Source of the DNA: Gemmatimonadota bacterium
GTDB taxonomy: Bacteria > Gemmatimonadota > Gemmatimonadetes > Longimicrobiales > Gaopeijiaceae
NCBI GenBank assembly: GCA_003248075.1
Contig: QJYK01000129.1
Span: 1 to 64,000, forward strand
DNA length: 64,000 nucleotides
Direction: 5' to 3'
The translations under genes were made by a program, and so were the position numbers. The notes under the pieces are model-generated. The model was given only the letters and a program-made list of their open reading frames with translations. It did not search any database and was not told the origin of the DNA. Every line of letters starts with the position of its first letter. Positions within the stretch are counted from its first letter, which is position 1. Shown piece by piece: positions 1-10,515 of the stretch.

Positions 1-1
1 C

Positions 2-1000
2 GTCGCCCTTGCCCGGTTGCTGGGGCCCGAGGCGCGCCTGGTCGCCTGCGAGCGCCTCGCGGCGGTGGTTCGGCGCCTGCGCTTCAAGACCGGAAGCTCC
101 CGTCGATCGCTGGTCGTCAAGCGCCTCGATCCGGTCGCGGCCCAGCGTAATCGCATGCTGACCGAGCGCTGGCTGCCGGCGGTCGGCCTGGAGGAGCTGG
201 GACCGGGCCTGCTGGCCTCGGCGGCCGATCCGGACGCACGCTTCTGCTGGCAGGTCTACCGGGACTGGGGGGAGACCGGTCTCGATGGCTACCCCGAGGA
301 TGCGCGGCACGCCCGCGCCGTGGCGCGCGCCATCGCCGAGCTCCACCTCCGCTTTGCCGATCACGCGCTGCTGGGCGAGTGCCGCCTCGGGGGCGGTGAC
401 CTCGGCATGGGCTTCTATTCGAGCTGCACCCGTGATGCGCTGCGCGCCCTCGAAGCCCTGACGCCTGTGTCATCCAGGCTTCCGGACCGGACCGAGGTCG
501 CGCGCAATCGGTTGCTGGAGCACCTCCAGCAGCAGCTCGACGAGGAGGGTGAGCGGGGACGCGCCCTCGAGGAGCTCGGTGGGCCGGAGACGCTGGTCCA
601 CGGCGACCTGTGGCCCAAGAACATCTTCGTGCTCGATGGCGCCGATCGGTTGCGCGTGCGCCTGATCGACTGGGACCGCGCGGGCGTGGCCCGCTTTCCG
701 TACGATCTGTCGACGCTGCTGATCCGACTCCCGGCCGAGCAGCGGCCCGGGATCGTCGAAGAGTACGGGGACGCCGTCGGCTCGGGCGGCTGGCGAGTGC
801 CGGGAAACGACGTCCTCAACGGGCTCTTCGACACGGCCGAGCGGGCGCGGCTCGCCAGCCTCGTCGCCTGGCCGGCGCTTTCGCTGCTGCGCGACGAGGC
901 GGGGCTGCGCTCCTGGGCGCTGTCGACCCTGGAGGACGCGAGCGGATGGTTCGACGCGCTGGAGCCAGTGCTGCCCTGTGAGCGGAGCGCCGTCGCGTGA
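2..1000 (+). CDS. Aminoglycoside phosphotransferase (APH)-family protein; frame open to window start, 5' end probably truncated
   Basis: LVHGDLWPKNIFVL...RLIDWDRAG matches the APH HGDxxxxN / IDWxxxG motifs; ORF track start at 17 is a TTG and the frame remains open to base 2. Confidence 0.7.
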   Translation, partial: VALARLLGPEARLVACERLAAVVRRLRFKTGSSRRSLVVKRLDPVAAQRNRMLTERWLPAVGLEELGPGLLASAADPDARFCWQVYRDWGETGLDGYPEDARHARAVARAIAELHLRFADHALLGECRLGGGDLGMGFYSSCTRDALRALEALTPVSSRLPDRTEVARNRLLEHLQQQLDEEGERGRALEELGGPETLVHGDLWPKNIFVLDGADRLRVRLIDWDRAGVARFPYDLSTLLIRLPAEQRPGIVEEYGDAVGSGGWRVPGNDVLNGLFDTAERARLASLVAWPALSLLRDEAGLRSWALSTLEDASGWFDALEPVLPCERSAVA

Positions 1001-1668
1001 GGACGTTGATCGTCAACGCCGACGACTTCGGGCTCAGCGCAGGCGTGACTCTGGGGATCCTGGAGGCCCACCGGGAGGGCGTCCTGACCAGCACGAGCCT
1101 GATGGTGGAGCGCCCGGCTGCGACCGAGGCGGCCCGCCTGGCACGCACGGCCCCGAAGCTGTGCGTGGGGCTCCACCTGGAGCTCGAAGGGCTCGAGGAC
1201 GCCGCCGCCGAAGCCGCGCTGCAGGGACAGCTGCGCCGATTCGAGGAGCTGCTGGGCCGACTCCCGACGCACCTCGATTCCCACCACGACGTGCATCGCG
1301 ACCCGAGGCTTTTCCCCCGCGTGCTGGAGACGGTGGGGCCGCTCGGCATCCCGGTACGAGGAGGCTCGGCCGCGCGCCCCCTGACCCGCTTCTATGGCCA
1401 GTGGGGTGGTGCGTACCACCCGGAGCAGGTCGGCGTGGAGAGCCTGCTCGGGATGCTGGACGAGCTCGAGGCCGGCTGGACGGAGCTCGTCTGTCATCCG
1501 GGTCATGCCGACGCGGAGCTCCAGTCATCTTACGTCGATGCGCGTGAGTGGGAGCTGCGAACGCTCTGTGACCCGCGGGTCCGCGAGGCGATCGAGCAGG
1601 CCGGGATCCGGCTGCTGGGCTTCGACCAGCTCCACGCAGCCCAACCGCAGAGCCCGTGGCAAGCGTAG
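997..1668 (+). CDS. ChbG/HpnK (YdjC)-family carbohydrate deacetylase
   Basis: N-terminal MRTLIVNADDFGLSAGVTLGILEAHREGVLTSTSLM is diagnostic of the family; GTGA overlap with upstream gene. Confidence 0.85.
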   Translation: MRTLIVNADDFGLSAGVTLGILEAHREGVLTSTSLMVERPAATEAARLARTAPKLCVGLHLELEGLEDAAAEAALQGQLRRFEELLGRLPTHLDSHHDVHRDPRLFPRVLETVGPLGIPVRGGSAARPLTRFYGQWGGAYHPEQVGVESLLGMLDELEAGWTELVCHPGHADAELQSSYVDAREWELRTLCDPRVREAIEQAGIRLLGFDQLHAAQPQSPWQA

Positions 1669-2819
1669 TCCTGTCGTCGTTCAGGGTCGCGAGCTTCTGG
1701 GAAGGGGGCGGACATTTCTGGGTCTACATGCAGTACCTCCAGGCCCTGCGCCGCGCGGGCTGCGACGTGTACTGGATGGAGCAGCTGCATCCGAGCGGGG
1801 ATCCGGTCCGGGATCGCCGGGCGGTGGAGGCCTTCCGTAGCCGGGCTCGTGACTTCGGCCTCGAAGGGAGGCTGCTCCTGTACACGGCGGGGACCGACGA
1901 TGAGCAGCGCGAATGGCTGGGCGTCGCGGCCTCCGAGGCCGAGGCACGGCTGCGGGGCGCAGATCTCCTGCTCAACTTCCACTACGCCATCCGACCGGAC
2001 CTGCTCGCTCTACCGCGGCGTACCGCGTTGATCGACATCGATCCGGGCCTGCTCCAGCACTGGGTAGGGACCGGGATGCTGCAGGTGCCTCCGCACGACG
2101 TGTACCTCACTACGGGAGAGACCGTCGGCTCGCCGGAAGCGCCCTTCCCCGACTGGGGCGTCGAGTGGACCCACTTCCACCCCCTGGTCTGCCTCGATCT
2201 GTGGCCGGCCCGTTACGATCCGGCCTGCGAGGCGTTCACGACCATCTCGGGCTGGTCCGAGGCCTCCTGGATCTACATGCCCGAGAACGGCCGATCGGTC
2301 CTCAAAGAGAACACCAAGCGGATCTCTTTTCTCGAGTTCGCGGACCTGCCGCGACGCACATCCCAGCCCCTGGAGCTGGCCTTGGACCTGAACCAGGATC
2401 CGAACGACTCCGATGCCCAGGACCGGAGCCTGCTCGAGAGCCAGGGCTGGCGCATCCGTCACTCCCGCAAGGTCGCCGGCAGCCCGGCGACGTACCGTCG
2501 GTACATCCAGGGCTCCCGCGGCGAGCTCAGCTGCGCCAAGCCTTCCTGCATGTGGTTCCAGAACGCCTGGGTGAGTGACCGCAGCGTCTGTTACCTGGCC
2601 AGCGGGAAGCCGGTGGTGGTGCAGCACACCGGGCCGAGCAGCTTCCTCCCCAGCGGCGAGGGGATGTTCCGCTTCCGCTCCGTCGATGAGGCCGTCGACG
2701 CCCTGGACCAGATCAACGCCAACTACGCCAAGCACTGTCGCGCAGCCCGTGAGCTGGCCGAGGCATGCTTCGACGGGGATCTCGGGATCCGGCGCATCCT
2801 CGACGCCGCTCTCATCTGA
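1656..2819 (+). CDS. Glycosyltransferase-like protein
   Basis: 387 aa; SFWEGGGHFWVYMQYLQALRRAGCDVYWME N-terminus and C-terminal GKPVVVQHTGPSSFLPSGEGMFRFRSVDEAVDAL resemble GT-B glycosyltransferases; overlaps the HpnK-like gene. Confidence 0.6.
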   Translation: MASVVLSSFRVASFWEGGGHFWVYMQYLQALRRAGCDVYWMEQLHPSGDPVRDRRAVEAFRSRARDFGLEGRLLLYTAGTDDEQREWLGVAASEAEARLRGADLLLNFHYAIRPDLLALPRRTALIDIDPGLLQHWVGTGMLQVPPHDVYLTTGETVGSPEAPFPDWGVEWTHFHPLVCLDLWPARYDPACEAFTTISGWSEASWIYMPENGRSVLKENTKRISFLEFADLPRRTSQPLELALDLNQDPNDSDAQDRSLLESQGWRIRHSRKVAGSPATYRRYIQGSRGELSCAKPSCMWFQNAWVSDRSVCYLASGKPVVVQHTGPSSFLPSGEGMFRFRSVDEAVDALDQINANYAKHCRAARELAEACFDGDLGIRRILDAALI

Positions 2820-2876
2820 GAGCGAGGGTCCGGCCAGTCACTCGAAAGGCCACGGTCCCCGTCCCGTATCTCAGAC

Positions 2877-4019
2877 ATGCTCGGTCTCAACGTTGTGCGG
2901 ATCGGAGAGCGACGCCGTCGAAGCGTCTTCCCGCTGGCGGCGTCCCTGGCGCTGACCGGGATCGCCACGGCGTGCGCGGGTGACCTGGCGGGACCGTCAC
3001 CGTGGGACGAGGTCGACCTCACCACTGCGTGGCGGACCGCCGAGCCGGCGGCCCTGGGCGTGGACGCCGCTGCGCTGGAGCGCGCCGCGGAAACGGCCGC
3101 TGCCCTCGGGCGGATGCGCAGCCTGGTCGTGGCGCGCGAGGGAAGGATCGTCCTGGAGCGGTACTTCCACGGCTTCGGCCCGGACTCCCTCGCGGACGTG
3201 CGCTCGGTGACCAAGAGCGTGGTCTCGGTCCTGACGGGGATCGCGTACGAGCAAGGCCATCTGTCCTCCCTCGATCTGACCCTGGGTGAGCTGCTCCCGG
3301 CCGAGCTCGGCGTTCCCACGGCCGAACAGGCCGCGATCCGCGTCCGGCATCTGCTCACGATGAGCGGGGGCTTCGAGTGGGACGAGTCGAACGTGAGCGA
3401 ATACAACGGCTGGCGGCTGTCGGGGGACTTCATCGGATACCTGCTGGATCGGCCGGTCGTGTCGCCGCCCGGCAGCGCCTTCAATTACAACAGCGCCGCC
3501 GTGCACCTTCTGAGCATCCTGGTGGAGCGATCCGTCGGCGCCCCCCTCGAGCTGTTCGCGGACGTCAGCCTGTTCGGGCCGCTCGGCATCGTCAGACGCC
3601 GGTGGGAACCGATGATCGACGGCACCGTCAACGGCGGGGCTGGACTGGACCTCAGGCCGCGCGACCTGGCTCGGCTGGGCCAGCTCCTGCTCCAGGGCGG
3701 ACGCTCTGGAGGTCGACAGATCCTCTCCGAGGCGTGGGTCGACCAGACCACGGCTCCTGCTTGGTCGTGGTCGACCCAGGTCGGCCGGGTGGGCTCCCTG
3801 ACGTACGGTCACCTCTGGTGGGTGGATCGCGACCGTGAAGCGTTCTTCGCCTGGGGGTACGGTGGACAGTTCGTCTACGTGGCCCCGCGGCGGGCTCTGG
3901 TCGTGGTCGCGACCACGGATTGGCGGCTACTGAGCCAGGAGGGTGGCCCGGGTCCGCTGGAGGCCGCCGTGCTCGACATCATCGTCAACGGCATCGTACC
4001 GGCCGCGCCCGCGCTCTGA
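2877..4019 (+). CDS. Serine hydrolase, beta-lactamase class C/AmpC-like family
   Basis: DVRSVTKSVVSVLTGIAYEQG (SxxK) and FNYNSAAVHLLS (YxN), RHLLTMSGGFEWDE. Confidence 0.85.
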   Translation: MLGLNVVRIGERRRRSVFPLAASLALTGIATACAGDLAGPSPWDEVDLTTAWRTAEPAALGVDAAALERAAETAAALGRMRSLVVAREGRIVLERYFHGFGPDSLADVRSVTKSVVSVLTGIAYEQGHLSSLDLTLGELLPAELGVPTAEQAAIRVRHLLTMSGGFEWDESNVSEYNGWRLSGDFIGYLLDRPVVSPPGSAFNYNSAAVHLLSILVERSVGAPLELFADVSLFGPLGIVRRRWEPMIDGTVNGGAGLDLRPRDLARLGQLLLQGGRSGGRQILSEAWVDQTTAPAWSWSTQVGRVGSLTYGHLWWVDRDREAFFAWGYGGQFVYVAPRRALVVVATTDWRLLSQEGGPGPLEAAVLDIIVNGIVPAAPAL

Positions 4020-4091
4020 CCGGGGTCAGTTCGGCGCGCCCCCCGGAACGGTGATTCGGGCGGCTGGCGTGATGGCTTCGGCCGCCCGCGG

Positions 4092-6833
4092 CTACCGCCC
4101 CAGCCTCCGCTCCACGTCCTGGAGCCAGTTCTTCACCAGGATCACCGGCGCCGGCTCGGGGTCGCCGGCCAGGAGCATGAGGAAGCGATCCCCGTCGGGG
4201 TGGACGTCGTACATGGGATGGCCGGCGCCGCTCAGGAACTGCTCCACCGGGAAGAGCGGCGTCCGCCCACCAACGCTGAAGGTGGGCCGCGTCTCCACGG
4301 AGACCGCCATGTAGCGCTCCGCCCCGCGGAAGAAGAGCTCGCGACCGTCCCGCGCCCAGACGGGCTCTGTGCCCCCATCGACCGACACCTGCCAGCGTCG
4401 TGACTGGGTGTCCGGGAAGGGGCGCACGTACACCTGGGAGCTACCCGACTCGGTGGACACGTAGGCCAGCCAGCGCCCGTCGGGCGACAGGGCCGGCTGC
4501 CAGTCCAGGAAGTCGCTGTCCACGATGGCGCGGGCCACCGTGTCGGGTGGAGGTCCCCACCGGAAGATGTCCGCGTCCGTGCCTCCCCCGGTGTTCGTCC
4601 CGGTGCGGAAGACGATGGAGCCGTCGGGTGCCGGAAAGGCTTCCTGGATGGCGATGTTCCTTCCCAGGACGAGCGTGGCCGGCCGGCTCCCGTCCGCCGG
4701 CTTGGCCCAGAGGTCCGGGGTGCTGTCCCTGTTGGACAGGAAATAGACCGTCTCGCCGTCGGCCGACCAGGTGGGCCTGCGGTTCGTACCTCCAGTCAGG
4801 GTGAACCGGGTGAGGGGGCCGTCGTCCAGCTCCTTGATCCAGAGGTCCCACGTCTCGTCCTGGATGGAGACAGCCATCCTGCTGCCGTCCGGAGAGAGTG
4901 CCAGGCTGCCATTGGTCGCGTTGCCGGGGAAGCGCCACACCGGATCGATGACGCGGGTGCCGCCGCGCCGGTCCACCCACACGGGCGTCACGCCACGGCT
5001 GGCCGCCCCCGGCCTGTACAGCAGCGTTCCGTCGGCGGCCAGCGTAGCATCGACACCGACCTTTCGGCCACCGCTCGCGACGCCCTCCACCAGGACGGTA
5101 GCGGCCCCGGTGAGCCGCCTGTCACGCAGGTCGATGGGTGCCCCCATGAGGGCTCCGTCCATCGTCCCGAAGACGAGGAGCTGGCTCTCCGTAAACTGCG
5201 CCGGCTGGGCGCCCTCAGTGAGGAACGTGCGTTCTCCGGACTCCAGGTCCGCGAGCCAGAGTGACGGCCCGAGGCCCTGCGGTGAAAAATGGCCCACGAG
5301 TAAGGTGGATCCGTCGGGGCCGAACCCGATAGGTGCCCAAACCGAGTCGGGCCGCTCTCCCGGTACGACCACCTCCCTGCCCCCGCCTGTCGCGGGAACC
5401 CGGCTGATGCCCCAGGTGGCGTCGATATAGTAGATCCGGGCCCCGGCGGGATCCCAGGGGCCACCGCCGTGCGCCGAATCTGCCAGCGTCCGCACCGCCC
5501 CTCCGAGGAGCGGCGCCACCCGGAGCGGGCCAGGGAAGCCTGCGGAGAACGAGACCTCCGATCCGTCTGGAGAGACGACCCACTCACGGAAGTCGGCCCC
5601 CTCCGTCCCCCGCACCGGAAGGGGGGACGCATCCTCCCAGTGCCGGATCCAGAGCTGCCCGGCATCGCCGCTCCCCCTGTGGAAGACCATCCCGGAGCCG
5701 TCCGGGAGCAAGACGCCTGCCTCGGTGACGGCTCCTCCGCCCTCGGTAGGAATGGCGAAGCGCTCCACGCGGGCGACGGGCTCCGGCCGGGTGGCCACGA
5801 CGGCCAACGCCAGGGCGAGGCCCCCGGCCACCGCCCATCCTGCCACTCCCACCCACCTCCGCCGCGCAGCGGCGACCGGATCCGGGGCACCCGGCGCTGT
5901 GCCGTGGCGGAAGCTCTCGTCCGCCAGCGCCCGGCCGAAGTCCTGAGCCGCGGCGAAGCGGTCGGCGGGGAGCTTCTCCAGGCCCTTCCGGACGGCGGCG
6001 TCTACGTGGGGCGGGATGGACTTCCGCACCGCGGTGGCCGAGACGGGCTGGCCTTGGATGATCTTGCCGAGCACGGCCTGCGCCGTGTTCCCCAGGTACG
6101 GGGGCTCGCCCACGAGCATCTCGTACAGGACGCACGCCAGCGAGTAGATGTCCGACGCCGGGCCCACCGTCTGATCGCCGGTGGCCTGCTCCGGGCTCAT
6201 GTAGTAGGGCGTCCCCACGCTGAGCCCCGTCTCGGTGAGGCGGCTGCCGCCTGCGGCGCCCACGGCGATGGCGATGCCGAAGTCGCTCACCAGGGGCTCG
6301 CCGTCCTGGAGCAGGATGTTGGCCGGCTTGATGTCCCGGTGCACCACGCCGCGCCGGTGGGCGTAGTCCAGGGCGTTCGCCACGGCCAGGGCGATGCGCA
6401 CGCCCTCGCCCACCGGGAGCTGCCGCTCCCGTGCCAGGCGGGTGGCCAGCGTCTCCCCCTCGACGTAGGGCATCACGTAGAAGAGGAAGCCGTCCGCCTC
6501 GCCGGAGTCGAAGAGCGGGAGGATGTGGGGGTGTTGGAGGTTGGCCGTAGTCTCGATCTCGGCGAGGAAGCGGTCGGCGCCCACCACCGCCGACAGCTCC
6601 CGCTTCAGCACCTTGAGCGCGACGTTGCGGTTGTGCTTCAGGTCCCGGGCGAGATAGACGGTGGCCATGCCGCCCTCGCCCAGCTCTCGCTCGACGGCAT
6701 ATCGGCCTTCGAGGGCCGCGTTCAGGCGATCCACCACGGAGTCGGTCACGGGCGGGCGCTCGAGTCTCGAGGACGGGTTCGGCGCGTCGGATCCATGGCG
6801 GGCAACTTGCGTTGCGACCGGCCGGCCCTGCAA
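4092..6833 (-). CDS. Hanks-type Ser/Thr protein kinase fused to TolB/WD40-like propeller
   Basis: GEGGMATVYLARD, VVHRDIKPANILL, SDFGIA kinase motifs; C-terminal repeated SPDGxxxxY/F segments. Confidence 0.93.
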   Translation of the reverse strand: MQGRPVATQVARHGSDAPNPSSRLERPPVTDSVVDRLNAALEGRYAVERELGEGGMATVYLARDLKHNRNVALKVLKRELSAVVGADRFLAEIETTANLQHPHILPLFDSGEADGFLFYVMPYVEGETLATRLARERQLPVGEGVRIALAVANALDYAHRRGVVHRDIKPANILLQDGEPLVSDFGIAIAVGAAGGSRLTETGLSVGTPYYMSPEQATGDQTVGPASDIYSLACVLYEMLVGEPPYLGNTAQAVLGKIIQGQPVSATAVRKSIPPHVDAAVRKGLEKLPADRFAAAQDFGRALADESFRHGTAPGAPDPVAAARRRWVGVAGWAVAGGLALALAVVATRPEPVARVERFAIPTEGGGAVTEAGVLLPDGSGMVFHRGSGDAGQLWIRHWEDASPLPVRGTEGADFREWVVSPDGSEVSFSAGFPGPLRVAPLLGGAVRTLADSAHGGGPWDPAGARIYYIDATWGISRVPATGGGREVVVPGERPDSVWAPIGFGPDGSTLLVGHFSPQGLGPSLWLADLESGERTFLTEGAQPAQFTESQLLVFGTMDGALMGAPIDLRDRRLTGAATVLVEGVASGGRKVGVDATLAADGTLLYRPGAASRGVTPVWVDRRGGTRVIDPVWRFPGNATNGSLALSPDGSRMAVSIQDETWDLWIKELDDGPLTRFTLTGGTNRRPTWSADGETVYFLSNRDSTPDLWAKPADGSRPATLVLGRNIAIQEAFPAPDGSIVFRTGTNTGGGTDADIFRWGPPPDTVARAIVDSDFLDWQPALSPDGRWLAYVSTESGSSQVYVRPFPDTQSRRWQVSVDGGTEPVWARDGRELFFRGAERYMAVSVETRPTFSVGGRTPLFPVEQFLSGAGHPMYDVHPDGDRFLMLLAGDPEPAPVILVKNWLQDVERRLGR

Positions 6834-6894
6834 CCGGAGCCATCCGGCCGGCTCAGCAGCTCACCGGGTCTGCCGCCCGCGGCGCCCCACGTCG

Positions 6895-9660
6895 TCAGCG
6901 CGGCCACACCCGACGGGCACGCTCGGCGCGCTCGGCCACGACCTCCACGGAGCGGGTGAGCGACGTCCCCGCGACCTCGAGCGTGATCCGGTAGGTACCT
7001 GGCGCCACACGACGTGCTCGCTGGTTCTCGGACGCGGTCCCGCCACCCGTCGCGGCGGCCTTGGCCTGGTCCGTCTCGAGATCCCACTGGACCCGCTGCA
7101 GACCGGCCGAGCCCGGCCCCGTCAACGACCGGACGACCCGGCCCGACGGATCGCTGATCGTGAGGCGTGCCGCCTCCCCGGCATCCTCGGCCAGGTAGTA
7201 GGTCACGACGACCCCGTACGGGGGGTTCTCGGCGCGGAAGAACAGATCGCCGTTCACCTCCTCGACGCCGCTCCCGTACGTGTAGCGAATGTTATGCGCG
7301 ACCGCGGGCTCCGGCTGGAAGAGGAAGGCCGGGCGGCCGAGGGCCTCCTCGAGCTGCCCGAGGACCGAGACGTCCACCACCCAGATCGCCCGCCCGAACG
7401 TGCCGACCACCAGGTCGAGGTCGCGCCGCTGGATCGCGAGGGAGCGCACCCCGGTGTGGGGGAGGTTCCCCTTCCACCGCACCCAGTGGCTCCCGGCGTC
7501 GATCGAGACGAACAGCCCGCTCTCCGTGCCGACATACAGGACCCGCGGGTTGGTGGGATCCTCCCGGACGACGTACGTCGACCCCCAGGCCGGGAGGTCG
7601 CTGGTGATGTCGGTCCAGGTCCTGCCGAAATCGCTCGTCTTGAACAGATAGGGACGGGGATCGTCACGGTAGTGCAGGTCGAACGCGACGTAGGCGGTGC
7701 CGGCTGCGGCGCGTGACGGCTCGATCTTCGACACGAACCCTTCGCTGTGGTCGCCGGGCGGCAGGCTCGTGCCCACGCGCGTCCACGTCCGGCCCGAGTC
7801 CCTCGAGACGTGGACGAGTCCGTCGTCCGATCCGGCCCAGAGCACGCGGTGATCGACCGGCGACTGGGCGAGGGAGAAGAGGGCTCCGTAGCTGTGGTAG
7901 CCCTCTCCGATCTCGGGGAACGGGCGATCCTGCTGCCTGGAGAGATCCGGACTGATCGCGTCGCACCGAGGGTCGGCGTAGCCGTCGGAGTCGACGGAGA
8001 GCATGCGGCAGCGGAAGACGTACTGGGACCCCAGGTAGATCACCTCGGGGTCATCGAGGTCGACGATCATGGGCGGCGACCAATCCCACCGGAGCGGCGC
8101 GAGCGCGAGCTCCCTAGCCCGTTGCTGGCTGGGCTGCAGCTCCGTCCGGGCCCACGTGCGCAGGTCGAGGCGCGACGTATTCCCGTTGTTCTCCACCATG
8201 TACATGACGTTGGGGTCCGTCGGATGGGGCTGGATCGCCATCCCGTCGCCGACCCATCGCACCTTGATCCAGTCGTAGTCCGTGATCCCCTCGTTGTCGT
8301 AGGTGCGGCTCGGACCGATCCACGAGCCGGTGTCCTGCATCCCGCCGTACACCCAGTACGGCTCCATGTCGTCGGTGGCGACCTCGTAGAACTGGGCGAG
8401 GGGAAGCACGCCCTGGACCCAGCTCGCCCCGCCGTCCACCGAGAAGTCCACCCCACCGTCACCCGCGAGCACGATCCGGTCCGAGTCCCCGGGGTCGATC
8501 CACAGCCCGTGCAGGTCGTCGTGCACGTGCTGCATGTTGTGCCGCACCCACGTCCGGCCGCCGTCGTCGGAGCGCCAGAGCAATAGATCTCGGACCCAGA
8601 GGCGCTGATCGTCGTTGGGATCGACGGAGAACTTCGTGTAGTAGGTGCGCGACGGCAGCTTGGGGCTCACCCTCCGCCAGGTGGCTCCTCCGTCGTCGGA
8701 CCGGAACATCCCGCCCGCGCGGCTTGTCCGCCGTGTCGGGCGCCCCGAGAAGTCCTCCATGGGCGCCCCCGCCGGCGCACCGATTTCCCCCGACATGACG
8801 AACGCGTAGACCAGGTCCGGCCTCTGCTGCGAGATGCCGAGCGTGATCTTGCTCAGCGGCTCGTCGGGGAGCCCCTCGGTCAGCCGGGTCCAGTGCTCTC
8901 CGCCGTCGACGCTCTTGTAGATGCCGCTGCCGGGACCGGCTTCGCGTGCCTCCGCACCGCCCGACCGCATCCGTTGCCAGGTGCTGGCGTAGAGCACGTC
9001 CGGGTCTCGAGGATCCATCTCCAGGTCGACGGCTCCGCTCATGTCGTCGACGTACAGAACCTTCCGCCACGTCCTCCCCCCATCGGTCGTCTTGAAGACC
9101 CCGCGCTCGGGGTTGCGTCCCCAGAGATGGCCGAGCGCGGCGACCCAGACCGTCTCCGGGTCGCGCGGATGGATGACGACATCGGCGATCTGCTCGGTCC
9201 TCTCGAGGCCCAGGTGCTCCCAGGTCTCACCCCCATCGGTCGACTTGAAGACCCCGTAGCCCGGCGCATTCGACTGCCGCTGGGCGGGCTCGCCGGTCCC
9301 GACCCAGATGTGGTCGGCGTCCGAGGGCGCCACCGCCACTGCGCCGCAGGACGCGCCGTTCTCCTCGTCGAAGATCGGCTCGATGGTGGCTCCGTAGTTC
9401 GTGGTCCGCCACACGCCGCCCTGACAGGTGCACAGGTACACGGTGTTCGGCTGCGAGGGGACACCCACCACCTGCCACACCCGACCGGACGGGCTGTTGG
9501 GCCCGATGAGCCTGAACGGGAGTGCGTCCAGGAGGGTGGGGTCGAGCGGTGGGGCGTCCTGTGCCGCGAGGCTGGCGCGGCCGGCGCCCGAGCCCGCAGC
9601 GACCCACCACGCGAGCCCGAGGGTCAGGAGAACGAGGGATCGCGATCGAGCGGATGCCAT
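6895..9660 (-). CDS. Sortilin/VPS10-like BNR-repeat exo-glycosidase-type propeller, secreted
   Basis: Repeated STDGGETWEHLG, TTDGGRTWRKV, SDDGGATWRRVSP (Asp-box) motifs; signal peptide. Confidence 0.85.
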   Translation of the reverse strand: MASARSRSLVLLTLGLAWWVAAGSGAGRASLAAQDAPPLDPTLLDALPFRLIGPNSPSGRVWQVVGVPSQPNTVYLCTCQGGVWRTTNYGATIEPIFDEENGASCGAVAVAPSDADHIWVGTGEPAQRQSNAPGYGVFKSTDGGETWEHLGLERTEQIADVVIHPRDPETVWVAALGHLWGRNPERGVFKTTDGGRTWRKVLYVDDMSGAVDLEMDPRDPDVLYASTWQRMRSGGAEAREAGPGSGIYKSVDGGEHWTRLTEGLPDEPLSKITLGISQQRPDLVYAFVMSGEIGAPAGAPMEDFSGRPTRRTSRAGGMFRSDDGGATWRRVSPKLPSRTYYTKFSVDPNDDQRLWVRDLLLWRSDDGGRTWVRHNMQHVHDDLHGLWIDPGDSDRIVLAGDGGVDFSVDGGASWVQGVLPLAQFYEVATDDMEPYWVYGGMQDTGSWIGPSRTYDNEGITDYDWIKVRWVGDGMAIQPHPTDPNVMYMVENNGNTSRLDLRTWARTELQPSQQRARELALAPLRWDWSPPMIVDLDDPEVIYLGSQYVFRCRMLSVDSDGYADPRCDAISPDLSRQQDRPFPEIGEGYHSYGALFSLAQSPVDHRVLWAGSDDGLVHVSRDSGRTWTRVGTSLPPGDHSEGFVSKIEPSRAAAGTAYVAFDLHYRDDPRPYLFKTSDFGRTWTDITSDLPAWGSTYVVREDPTNPRVLYVGTESGLFVSIDAGSHWVRWKGNLPHTGVRSLAIQRRDLDLVVGTFGRAIWVVDVSVLGQLEEALGRPAFLFQPEPAVAHNIRYTYGSGVEEVNGDLFFRAENPPYGVVVTYYLAEDAGEAARLTISDPSGRVVRSLTGPGSAGLQRVQWDLETDQAKAAATGGGTASENQRARRVAPGTYRITLEVAGTSLTRSVEVVAERAERARRVWPR

Positions 9661-9693
9661 CGTGAGTGCTCCGGAAAAAGGCTTCTTCGACGG

Positions 9694-10515
9694 TCACGGC
9701 AGCGCCAGGCGATAGCCCACCCAGGCGCGCCCGGCCGGCAACAGCATCACGGACAGCGGGGGTGGCCCCGCCTCGGCGGACCCCCCGGGATGCGCGCGGG
9801 CTACGACCGCCCGGCTGACGAGCATGCCCAGCGCCGCGCCCGCGACCACGTCGCTCGTCCAGTGCACGTCGCGGTAGATGCGGGCGAACGCCACGCCCGT
9901 GGCCATCCCGTACAGGGCGATGGACACGCGGCGGGCGTGCCCGGGCCAGTGGATGCCGGCCTCCTCGCTGGCTGCCGCGGCCAGACCGAAGGCCACGGCG
10001 GAGTGGCCCGACGGGAACGACTGCCGGCTCGATTTCGTGGGGAAGAGGGGACCCTCGAAGAACGTGCCGGGGTCGTCGGGCGCGTCGTAGGGGCGGGTGC
10101 GATGCACGGCCACCTTGAGCACGAACGCGATCGCCGATGCGGCCACGGTGCCCTCCCCCGTGTGCCACACGGCGTCGGCCAGCTTCGGGCGGTCGAGTGC
10201 TTCGGCCGCTCCCAGAAGACCGGCGCCGACGACGATGGGTGCCCACGACCCCCACGGCGTCAACAGGTCGGTCCCGCGCCGAAGCACCGTGCTTCCCTGC
10301 CTGGGATCGCCCTGGACCCACGACCGAATGGATTCGTCGAGCGGTAGGGAAACCGCAAAGACTGCCGCCGATACGCCTACGGCGGTCCAGCTCATCCCGC
10401 GGGACGGCTCGTTCGGCACGGTGGCGGTTTGCCCGCCGACCCCACCGGGTAGTGCCCACAGGGCAACGAGCCAGACAGCTCGGGTGACGAGCCCCCCGCG
10501 CACGCCGGCGCTCAC
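9694..10515 (-). CDS. PAP2-family phosphatase, membrane
   Basis: KVAVHRTRPYD ... FPSGHSAVAFG ... RIYRDVHWTSDVVAGAALG PAP2 signature motifs. Confidence 0.88.
   Translation of the reverse strand: MSAGVRGGLVTRAVWLVALWALPGGVGGQTATVPNEPSRGMSWTAVGVSAAVFAVSLPLDESIRSWVQGDPRQGSTVLRRGTDLLTPWGSWAPIVVGAGLLGAAEALDRPKLADAVWHTGEGTVAASAIAFVLKVAVHRTRPYDAPDDPGTFFEGPLFPTKSSRQSFPSGHSAVAFGLAAAASEEAGIHWPGHARRVSIALYGMATGVAFARIYRDVHWTSDVVAGAALGMLVSRAVVARAHPGGSAEAGPPPLSVMLLPAGRAWVGYRLALP

Noticed and set aside
5469-6959. 496-aa plus-strand ORF
   Set aside because: Antisense to the well-supported Ser/Thr kinase; composition typical of a GC shadow frame
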